This document shows, one piece after another, positions 17,968-24,123 of a stretch of 24,123 bases of DNA. Positions within the stretch are counted from its first letter, which is position 1. Every line of letters begins with the position of its first letter. The DNA lies in contig CAZMEV010000045.1 of the NCBI GenBank assembly GCA_964565375.1, forward strand, positions 1 through 24,123, read 5' to 3'. The notes under the pieces are model-generated. The model searched no databases. It saw nothing but the letters and a program-made list of their open reading frames with translations, and had not been told where the DNA came from. A program made the translations under genes and the position numbers. This DNA is from SLAN01 sp964565375. GTDB lineage: Bacteria; Spirochaetota; Spirochaetia; DSM-27196; SKKC01.

Positions 17968-18966
17968 CTACATGGGCTGATGGCGCAGCCGGCTCTTTTC
18001 ATCGATCGTATTTATTGCTTCGTGAAGCAGCCGTCTGTGCCCGGCTGAAAGGTCAAGGTGGTGAATGTATGATCGGCATCGGGCGCGTTCGGGAGCAGTA
18101 GCCTCATAAATGAAGGTGTGAATCGACTCGGGGGGCACCTGCGCAAGGAGTTCCCGGTACGCCTCGTCGCTCTCCGCGGTACCGCGCATATCAATGCCTT
18201 CGCGCTCAAAGAGGTAGGCGGCGACCAGATTGAACTCCCATCGTGCCGGGAACCGGCCTTCCCCGCGCCGGTTCCGGTCAAGATGAGCCAGAATGTCCGC
18301 GCCATCGTCGCCCATCTGATACATCCGGCCGACCGTGAGTCCGAGTTCTTTGAGCAGGCCACGGTCATGTTCAGATGCGTGCCCCATAATTGCACCGATG
18401 GTAAGGGGAGCAACGAAGGAATAATACCCGGTTTTAAGATCGTAGAGGGCATGCAGGCGAGCAAGGGTAGGGGCGGGTGCGGAGGGAGATGTGAAATCAA
18501 TATCCGAGGCCTGGCCGGTTATGGTTGTCAAAGAGACGCTTCGGACGATATCCAGAATTTCTTCGGAAAGTCCGAATTCACGGACAGCATCATTGAGAGT
18601 GTGAAGGGCGATTGTATGCAGAATGTCACCACCGAGTACCTGGTACGGCTGTTCGACATCTTCCGCTGCGCCTTCACGGGCAATGCGCTGCTCACCGTCA
18701 AGCCGGTCGTCGTGCATAAGGGCGAAGACGTGAAGTAGTTCGGTTGCCGCCCCCACACGCAGAACTGCCTCCTGGTTTGTTACGCCGTAGGCTTCTGCTG
18801 TTGCACTGAGCAGCCATGGCCGAAGTCGTTTCGCCGGCCTGGTCAGGTATGCCTCCACATAGTCTACAAGTGAACTACTGTAGCTCCGCAGTTCGTGTGT
18901 AGAAACCGCTGCACGGAAAAGACTGAGTACTTCCTCTTCGATCCGGTACTGAACATTCTGAGTCAT
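17968..18966 (-). CDS. Polyprenyl diphosphate synthase (class I, trans)
   Basis: This all-helical prenyl chain-elongation enzyme adds isopentenyl diphosphate to an allylic diphosphate, using Mg2+. It is 332 aa. It has the IPP-binding KRLRP at residues 46-50, the first Asp-rich motif DDRLD at 86-90, KTGYYS at 178-183, and the second Asp-rich motif DDGAD at 220-224. The residue five places before the first motif is F81; an aromatic residue there usually limits products to C15-C20. The arginine pair after the first motif and the GK-x-D stretch after the second motif are less conserved than usual, so activity or substrate may differ. The start is three bases past the prenyltransferase stop, which strongly suggests one transcript. 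Confidence 0.85.
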   Translation of the reverse strand: MTQNVQYRIEEEVLSLFRAAVSTHELRSYSSSLVDYVEAYLTRPAKRLRPWLLSATAEAYGVTNQEAVLRVGAATELLHVFALMHDDRLDGEQRIAREGAAEDVEQPYQVLGGDILHTIALHTLNDAVREFGLSEEILDIVRSVSLTTITGQASDIDFTSPSAPAPTLARLHALYDLKTGYYSFVAPLTIGAIMGHASEHDRGLLKELGLTVGRMYQMGDDGADILAHLDRNRRGEGRFPARWEFNLVAAYLFEREGIDMRGTAESDEAYRELLAQVPPESIHTFIYEATAPERARCRSYIHHLDLSAGHRRLLHEAINTIDEKSRLRHQPM

Positions 18967-18969
18967 GTG

Positions 18970-19941
18970 TCAGAACATCAGCATATCAAAAAAGAGTGAA
19001 AGAATAAGGACCCCGCTGAAAAGCATATGAAGATTGGCACACAGCATCGGAAGCGTTACCAGTTCAGCCGGGTCGGATTGACGATATACCGAGCGCAGAA
19101 GCCTCACAACCGGGATTGCCACGACAAACGTAATCAAAGAGGATAGCGGCAGGACGTCAAATGACACCAGCGCGGCTACGGTCAGAAACGGGATACCGAA
19201 CAGCGCGGTGAGCAGGTGGCGTGATATACTCGGTCCGAGCCGTTCGGCAAGCGTCATAATGCCATCCTTCCGGTCGGATTCGATATCCCGCAGGTTGTTG
19301 CCGTGAAGAATGGCCGTCACAAAAAACGCAACCGGAACACTGAAGAGAATCGCCTCTGCGGGAACGAAGCCCATTAATGCCCAGGTTCCCATTGCCACCA
19401 TCGCGGGGCCGAGAAGCAGAAATACAATTACGTCGCCGAGGGCAATGTACTTGAAGCTGAACCGCGCCCCTGTATAGAAATATGCGAGAAGCGCGGCGAC
19501 TACGCCGGTTGCTACGTAAACGGGGCCCCGCCAGATACCGATCACCGAGCCGACTATTAACCCGAGTGCGAAATACATGTGCCCGGAAATGACCATGAAC
19601 CGGGGTGTTACGAGACGCCGCGGAAGTAGATGGGTCGGGTCGCGGTCATCGTTACCGTCGACTCCGTGCCGGAAGTCGTAGTAGTCATTCAGGACATTGG
19701 TGCCTGCGTGAAAGAGTACTCCGGCTACGGCGTAGAATGGAAATGTAACCCACAGCAGATCGCTCGATGCGCCCGGATGCAGGAATATCGCGGCCACAGC
19801 AGCAAGGACAATGGGCATGACGGATGCGGTGAATGCGAACGGGCGCAATGACAAAAACCAGCGCTTCGCAGCCGAGTAACCACTGTCACCCGGATTGGGC
19901 TCAGTACTACTGAAAACTGAAGATTCTCCTGTATTGTTCAC
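18970..19941 (-). CDS. UbiA-superfamily prenyltransferase, MenA-like
   Basis: This integral membrane enzyme joins a prenyl diphosphate to an aromatic acceptor. It has 323 aa and about 8-9 hydrophobic helices. The first Asp motif is NDYYDFRHGVD at residues 85-95. The second is NNLRDIESDRKDGIMTLAERLG from 215, which matches the MenA (1,4-dihydroxy-2-naphthoate prenyltransferase) pattern more than UbiA or CtaB. No naphthoate-pathway gene is in the window, so the acceptor is not proven. The GTG start at 19941 is supported by AGAGGT eight bases upstream, and 32 bases separate it from the flavoprotein stop. A 25-residue hydrophilic N-terminal tail precedes the membrane part. Confidence 0.85.
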   Translation of the reverse strand: MNNTGESSVFSSTEPNPGDSGYSAAKRWFLSLRPFAFTASVMPIVLAAVAAIFLHPGASSDLLWVTFPFYAVAGVLFHAGTNVLNDYYDFRHGVDGNDDRDPTHLLPRRLVTPRFMVISGHMYFALGLIVGSVIGIWRGPVYVATGVVAALLAYFYTGARFSFKYIALGDVIVFLLLGPAMVAMGTWALMGFVPAEAILFSVPVAFFVTAILHGNNLRDIESDRKDGIMTLAERLGPSISRHLLTALFGIPFLTVAALVSFDVLPLSSLITFVVAIPVVRLLRSVYRQSDPAELVTLPMLCANLHMLFSGVLILSLFFDMLMF

Positions 19942-19973
19942 TGGCGATTACCTCTATACCCGGCATCCGGGTT

Positions 19974-21143
19974 TTATACCGGGGCATCCGGTTTGCGGCC
20001 CAGGAATACCGCGGTTTTGAAGAACTCCCATCTCTGCTTTGGTCCGAAATGTCTGAATCCGGACATTGCGTAGTGCATGCGAAGTCCGAGCGAACCGGTG
20101 CCTATGGGAATGCCTCCGAATACACGGCCAAGACTCATATCTCCCAGCGGAATTACCCATCCAAGGTCGGTGGGCCGAAACGGGCGCTGTCGCCGACCCT
20201 GAATCTGCGCCGCACAGTTCCGTCCCGCGCGGTAGCCTGAGTAGAAGGCAAAATTTACGGCTCGTCGCAACACGGTATCTCCGTCGGAGAGAGCCGCATC
20301 GTCGCCGGCTACATACACCTCGGGATGACCGTCGACTTGCAGGAACTCGTTCGTGCGAAGGCGCTTATCGCGCGTAACCGGCAAATCCCCATCTTTATCG
20401 CCGCTGGAGCCCTGCATACCCGCGGTCCAGCATACAACGGGGTTTTTCACTTCACTGCCGTCGGACAGGATTGCACGGTCGTCCGTCAAGCGCTCGAGTG
20501 AGGTGCCGGTGCGAAGTTCGACATCTATGCTTTCGAGGTAAGCATGAACTCTCGCGCGTTCCTGTTCGGAAACCATGGGGAGGATATCGTTCTGCTTCTC
20601 GAGCACGATCACCGGCATTGACTCGCTATCGCCTTCGTAGCCATGGCGCACGCAGGCGGCCGCCTCGAGCCCGGTGTACCCGCCTCCCACGATAATCAGC
20701 GGCCGGGGGGATTCCTCGCTGACCGCATGCGTGATTGTCTGCCGCAGCTGTTCGGCTGCAGGGAACGAGTCGAGCGTATGCAGTACTCCACCCTCCGGCT
20801 GGAAGCCGAAATAGTTCGGTTTGGACCCTGCGGCAATAATCAGATAGTCATAGGAGAACGTGTCGGTCGTTCCCTTTATCTTCTGCCCGGGAAGATCGAT
20901 GCTTTTGCACTCGTCCTGTACGCACGTTACGTGATTACCGAAAATTTCGGAAAAACTTCGCGTAATTGCCTCACGTTTAACTCTTCCGGACAATACGTCG
21001 GGAAGGGCGGGAAGCATAGTTGCGTACGGGTTTCTGTCGATAAGCGTTATATCCGAGTCGGGGGCGTTGCGTATGAGTGCTTTTGTCGCCTGCATTCCGG
21101 CAAATCCACCGCCCAGTACAATAATTCTGTTTTTGCCTGCCAT
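19974..21143 (-). CDS. NDH-2-like FAD/NAD(P)H oxidoreductase
   Basis: This is a 389-aa two-dinucleotide-fold flavoprotein. It has an N-terminal FAD site GGGFAG at residues 11-16 and a second site GGGYTGLEAA from 153 for NAD(P)H. An LIIAAGSKPN linker follows the first fold, and the FAD-closing motif is YVAGDDAAL near 277-285. The overall plan is that of type II NADH dehydrogenases, which pass electrons to membrane quinones. However, the AQxAxQ-type quinone-site segment expected after the AGD motif is replaced by RRAVNFAFYSGYRAG, so the acceptor may not be a normal quinone. The C-terminal ~60 residues may form the membrane-binding helices. The ATG at 21143 has GGAG four bases upstream, which rules in favour of it over the in-frame TTG at 21155. 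Confidence 0.82.
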   Translation of the reverse strand: MAGKNRIIVLGGGFAGMQATKALIRNAPDSDITLIDRNPYATMLPALPDVLSGRVKREAITRSFSEIFGNHVTCVQDECKSIDLPGQKIKGTTDTFSYDYLIIAAGSKPNYFGFQPEGGVLHTLDSFPAAEQLRQTITHAVSEESPRPLIIVGGGYTGLEAAACVRHGYEGDSESMPVIVLEKQNDILPMVSEQERARVHAYLESIDVELRTGTSLERLTDDRAILSDGSEVKNPVVCWTAGMQGSSGDKDGDLPVTRDKRLRTNEFLQVDGHPEVYVAGDDAALSDGDTVLRRAVNFAFYSGYRAGRNCAAQIQGRRQRPFRPTDLGWVIPLGDMSLGRVFGGIPIGTGSLGLRMHYAMSGFRHFGPKQRWEFFKTAVFLGRKPDAPV

Positions 21144-21196
21144 TGTTCTCCGCAATATACGGGTCCTGTACGTGTGGCGGCAATTAGTCTGCCCTG

Positions 21197-22090
21197 TTAC
21201 GGTTTTTCAAATACCATTTTTCGGTATTCGATAAGTCCCTTGCGAAGGCCTTTCTGGAGTGCATCTCCTCCGACAAGGCTGCGACCGTATGGATGCCACC
21301 AGATAAATGGTTTTAAGGGTGTGACAAACCATTCGATGAATCGGTCCCGCGGGCGGCCCAGCTTGAGAAGTGGGGCGAGGTTTTCGTCCTCAAGAATGCG
21401 AAACCCGCAGGATTCGGCCAGCTGGATTATATGGCTGCGCTTGCCGAATGCCGCAGCATGCCAGCCTTTCTCGAACCGTTCGAGGATACGAAGATTTTGC
21501 GGTGATTCCCGGTGACGATCTATCGTGTCGCACTCGAAGTCATCGATCAGGATAAGGCGCCCACCTGGACGGAGGGCTGAGAACGCCTCGGTAAAGTATT
21601 GCTCGGGGTTCCGGCCCTGGACGAATGCTTCAATGGAAAAGGCAATATCCACCGGTGGAAGTTGGGGCAGTGCGTGGAAGTCGCCAACCTCGAATCGGCA
21701 GATCCGTTCTGTCCCGGCACTCTTCGCTCCCTGCCGGGCGAGCCGGGCCTGCTCCGGACTTATCGTTATCCCTGTTCCCTCGATACGAGCGCCGAACGTA
21801 CCGGCAAGATAATGGAGAGCTCCTCCAACTCCGCATCCAAGATCGAGGACACGAAGCGGCACATGGTCGTCAGGTTGCCCGGTTCTGGTCTGCCCAGTTT
21901 CGGCGCGACCCGCGAGACGAGCGTCGATCTGCTGCTCGACGAGCCTGTACGCGTATGTTAACGCTCCATCGGTTGAAGTCACATCCGGTCCCCACAACGG
22001 ACGATGAATGGAGCCGGTGCTACGCCCTCCTCCGAGGCGAAGGAACAGGCCGGTGTTTCGCTGGTAGTAATCTTTGACACTTGAACTCAT
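21197..22090 (-). CDS. SAM methyltransferase of the sterol/tocopherol/cyclopropane-type lipid class
   Basis: This is a 297-aa methyltransferase. Motif I is VLDLGCGVGGALHYL from residue 81. The segment GTGITISPEQARLAR is the hallmark of enzymes acting on sterols, tocopherols, geranyl diphosphate or membrane lipids. It is followed by IAFSIEAFVQG and LRPGGRLILIDDF. The N-terminal YYQRNTGLFLRLGGG and SIHRPLWGP segments and the C-terminal LQKGLRKGLIEYRKMVFEKP also fit that class. It is unlike the usual MenG/UbiE enzyme. It is the first gene of the five-gene - strand set (53 bases before the flavoprotein start), so the methylated substrate may be an isoprenoid or an aromatic precursor. No Shine-Dalgarno sequence is seen before the ATG at 22090. 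Confidence 0.8.
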   Translation of the reverse strand: MSSSVKDYYQRNTGLFLRLGGGRSTGSIHRPLWGPDVTSTDGALTYAYRLVEQQIDARLAGRAETGQTRTGQPDDHVPLRVLDLGCGVGGALHYLAGTFGARIEGTGITISPEQARLARQGAKSAGTERICRFEVGDFHALPQLPPVDIAFSIEAFVQGRNPEQYFTEAFSALRPGGRLILIDDFECDTIDRHRESPQNLRILERFEKGWHAAAFGKRSHIIQLAESCGFRILEDENLAPLLKLGRPRDRFIEWFVTPLKPFIWWHPYGRSLVGGDALQKGLRKGLIEYRKMVFEKP

Positions 22091-22208
22091 AATATGCGCT
22101 TGCGGTACAGAGGTACCCGTTTGCAGCGAGGCCGGTCAAGCAGGCACAGCCGCGGTCGGTGCGGGGTTGCTTGAACGGCAGGACTGTTTTCCAGTACGGT
22201 CAAAGTAT
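22091..22208. promoter_or_regulatory. Divergent intergenic region between the isoprenoid set and the helicase gene
   Basis: These 118 bases must hold the starts of transcription for both directions unless promoters lie inside genes. I find no convincing -35/-10 pair on either strand, no operator-like palindrome and no riboswitch. Confidence 0.4.
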
Positions 22209-24035
22209 ATGAATTTCGACGAGTTCAATCTCTCACAACCGGTGCTCGACGGCATCCGCGACGCCGGCTTTACCGAACCTACAAAGGTCCAGGTTGAAAG
22301 CCTTAAGCACAGTCTCGCTGGTCGCGATGTAACCGTACAGTCACAGACGGGCACCGGCAAAACCGCAGCCTTTCTTATTTCGATTTTTGAGCTTCTGACC
22401 CGGAACGAACGGTTTCAGGGACGCAAGGCGCTTGTTGTTGCTCCTACGAGGGAGCTTGCCGTACAGATCGAGGAAGAAGCAAACCTGCTCGGTAAGTACG
22501 TTGGTCTTCGTGCCGCGTGCTTCTATGGCGGCGTTGGATACGCCAAGCAGGAACAGGCTGTGGCCGAGGGTGTCGACATCATAATCGGGACACCCGGCCG
22601 GCTGCTGGACTTCAAGCAGTCGGGTAAGCTCGACTTCAAACAGATTGGTATCTGCGTTATCGACGAGGCCGACCGTCTGTTCGATATGGGCTTTTATCCT
22701 GATATCAAGCGGATCATGAAAGGGCTCATCGACCGAACTGAGCGCCTGACCATGCTCTACAGCGCTACCTTGAGCATTCGGGTGCTCAATATCGCATGGG
22801 AGTACATGAATGATCCGGCTGAAGTGGAAATCGAGCCGGAACATGTAACCGTCGAGGCGGTGGACCAGAAGGTGCTCCATGTCGGACGTGAGGAAAAAAT
22901 GCGGGCGCTGCTCGGAATTATCGAGAAGGAGCAGCCGGGCACCTGTCTGGTGTTCAGCAACACAAAGACCGGCGCCGAGCAGGTCGCCAAGCGGCTGGAG
23001 ATGAACGGTTACAGTGCCCGGTTCATTATGGGAGATCTTCCGCAGCGTAAGCGGCTTCAGATTATTGAAGGAATGAAAGAGGGAAAGACCCGCTTTCTTG
23101 TTGCCACGGACGTGGCTGCACGGGGGCTTCATATTGATAACCTTGACCTCGTTGTCAACTACGACGTACCTGAAGATTCCGAGAGCTATGTGCATCGCAT
23201 CGGAAGGACGGCACGCGCGGGCCAATCCGGCCGGGCGTACATGCTCGCCTGCGAGCGCTACGTATTCGGTCTCGAACCGATCGAACAGCTTATCGGTATG
23301 AAAATCCCGGTTGAACGGGTGGACGAGTTCCTCGATATCGAAGATAAAAGCGAGGGTGTTCACATCAGGACCGGAACCAGCCGGGCGCCTGCTTCCGGGG
23401 GACGTTCGGACCGTGGTGGACGCTCGAAATCCCGCAACGTTCGTGGTGGGCGCGATCGTAAGAGTAAGCCCGAACGAAGTGACGGGGCACGGGCCGCGGA
23501 ACCACATGGACCGTCCGGAGGCAAGCGCGGTGGCGATCATCCCGATCACAAGGCCGGACGCAGACGCAAGGACACATCGAAGTCCAACCGTCCCCATGAG
23601 GCAAACCGGACAACCGCGCGAAATGCCGGAGCTCATGATACAGGCACGCCGAGGAGGGATGCTCCACTCAACGAGCGTGTTGAGCACTACCGGCGCAAAT
23701 ACGGTGAGGATTTTGTGCCGAAGGAAGGGGCTGAAGTAGATTCCGGCGGCAGGGAGCGTCCTGATTCAACGCGGTCGCAGGGAGCGCCGAGCAAGTCCAG
23801 GCGAAAGTCGCGGGGTGGAAAGCGACGGTCCGGAGGCAAGTCGCAGGATACAGTCGCCGCAAAGAGTGGCAGATACCGGGAGGCGGATACCCCCCGTGCC
23901 GGAGGAAATGATCAGAAGCACCAGGACGACCGTTCGGCACAGACGGAAGAATCAGCCACGCCGGCAAGTTCGAGCGAAGAGCGTTCCGGAAGAGGAGTCG
24001 TTGCACGCTTACGAAGGCTGTTCGGCAGGCGTTGA
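22209..24035 (+). CDS. DEAD-box ATP-dependent RNA helicase with long basic C-terminal tail
   Basis: This is a 608-aa RhlB/RhlE-like helicase that unwinds or remodels RNA using ATP. Motifs in order are: Q-motif region FTEPTKVQ (21-28), SQTGTGKT (45-52), PTRELAVQ (79-86), GTPGR (127-131), DEAD (152-155), SAT (185-187), then ATDVAARGLHI and HRIGRTARAG. From about residue 378 a low-complexity tail of about 230 residues follows, rich in Arg, Lys, Gly, Ser and Asp. It ends in the basic amphipathic stretch GVVARLRRLFGRR. The tail probably binds RNA or tethers partners of a degradosome-like complex. I chose the ATG at 22209 because the Q-motif region begins there. The frame is open back to 22074, but that stretch would overlap the divergent gene and shows no helicase homology. 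No strong ribosome-binding site is seen. Confidence 0.93.
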   Translation: MNFDEFNLSQPVLDGIRDAGFTEPTKVQVESLKHSLAGRDVTVQSQTGTGKTAAFLISIFELLTRNERFQGRKALVVAPTRELAVQIEEEANLLGKYVGLRAACFYGGVGYAKQEQAVAEGVDIIIGTPGRLLDFKQSGKLDFKQIGICVIDEADRLFDMGFYPDIKRIMKGLIDRTERLTMLYSATLSIRVLNIAWEYMNDPAEVEIEPEHVTVEAVDQKVLHVGREEKMRALLGIIEKEQPGTCLVFSNTKTGAEQVAKRLEMNGYSARFIMGDLPQRKRLQIIEGMKEGKTRFLVATDVAARGLHIDNLDLVVNYDVPEDSESYVHRIGRTARAGQSGRAYMLACERYVFGLEPIEQLIGMKIPVERVDEFLDIEDKSEGVHIRTGTSRAPASGGRSDRGGRSKSRNVRGGRDRKSKPERSDGARAAEPHGPSGGKRGGDHPDHKAGRRRKDTSKSNRPHEANRTTARNAGAHDTGTPRRDAPLNERVEHYRRKYGEDFVPKEGAEVDSGGRERPDSTRSQGAPSKSRRKSRGGKRRSGGKSQDTVAAKSGRYREADTPRAGGNDQKHQDDRSAQTEESATPASSSEERSGRGVVARLRRLFGRR

Positions 24036-24061
24036 CAACGAAGCAGGGAATTCGATACTCT
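24032..24061 (+). promoter_or_regulatory. Sigma-70-type promoter overlapping the helicase stop codon
   Basis: A perfect -35 TTGACA (24032-24037), an 18-base spacer and a -10 TACTCT (24056-24061). The helicase stop TGA (24033-24035) lies inside the -35. Transcription would start near 24068, just before the AGGAG at 24079-24083 of the next gene. Confidence 0.65.
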
Positions 24062-24094
24062 CATCCCTCACGATCGACAGGAGTTAATGGACAC

Positions 24095-24123
24095 ATGGCG
24101 AGAAACACGAAAGCGAAAGGCAA
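24095..24123 (+). CDS. Start of a gene cut by the window edge
   Basis: After the promoter at 24032-24061, AGGAG (24079-24083) precedes two possible ATGs. The one at 24095 would encode MARNTKAKG and the one at 24087 MDTWRETRKRK. Both starts are basic. The spacing (11 and 3 bases) does not decide cleanly, though MARNTKAKG looks the more natural protein start. Product unknown. Confidence 0.45.

Noticed and set aside
17110..22090. Archaeal-type ether lipid pathway from the prenyltransferase and nearby CDP-alcohol enzyme
   Set aside because: The prenyltransferase motifs are MenA-like, and no geranylgeranylglyceryl phosphate synthase is present.
22341..23687. A 448-codon open frame on the - strand inside the helicase gene
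   Set aside because: It is antisense to all helicase motifs and its translation shows no family features.

Overview
This is a gene-dense, GC-rich bacterial chromosomal window with little intergenic DNA. The best guess for the host is a spirochaete of the Spirochaetales type, at moderate confidence. The reasons are the style of the membrane-anchored M23 peptidase N-terminus, the LAGC lipoprotein next to a barrel-like protein, and the overall gene mix. There is no rRNA, tRNA or marker gene to prove it. I found no mobile element, CRISPR array, tRNA or rRNA. A 100-base run of N at 4893-4992 marks a scaffold join, so the source is probably a draft or metagenome assembly.

Region 1 (27-7614, + strand) holds a double-length UvrA with four ABC ATPase modules, followed by a GPH-type sugar/cation symporter that overlaps it by 4 bases. 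The N run sits inside a 27-bp in-frame repeat in the linker before the fourth ATPase. The 55 bases on each side of the Ns are identical, and joining them there restores one open frame of about 2017 codons. The apparent frame break at the Ns is therefore almost certainly an assembly artefact.

Region 2 (7615-10153) has an intergenic block of degenerate GC-rich repeats, an MgtE magnesium channel (+), and the redox chaperone Hsp33 (-). The last two genes overlap tail to tail.

Region 3 (10232-14782, + strand) starts with a four-gene overlapping set: a METTL7-like methyltransferase, an exported protein that looks like an outer-membrane barrel, a lipoprotein, and methionine sulfoxide reductase A. 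A separately promoted, membrane-anchored M23 peptidase follows. Hsp33 and MsrA both deal with oxidised proteins, and Hsp33 is divergent from the MsrA set.

Region 4 (14920-16993) is a divergent pair: a SAM methyltransferase (-) and an unusual CDP-alcohol phosphatidyltransferase (+). The latter has a changed catalytic motif and a DoxX-like C-terminal membrane domain.

Region 5 (17110-22090, - strand) is a compact five-gene set. In transcription order it encodes a lipid/terpenoid-class C-methyltransferase, an NDH-2-like flavoprotein, a MenA-like prenyltransferase, a polyprenyl diphosphate synthase and a membrane-anchored YceI protein. Together they suggest making, attaching, reducing and carrying an isoprenoid compound. 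The exact product cannot be read from sequence, and this is the most interesting unit here. The short gap between this set and region 4 is filled by a long inverted repeat.

Region 6 (22209-end, + strand) has a DEAD-box RNA helicase with a long basic tail. A good sigma-70 promoter then overlaps its stop codon, followed by the first codons of another gene cut by the window edge.
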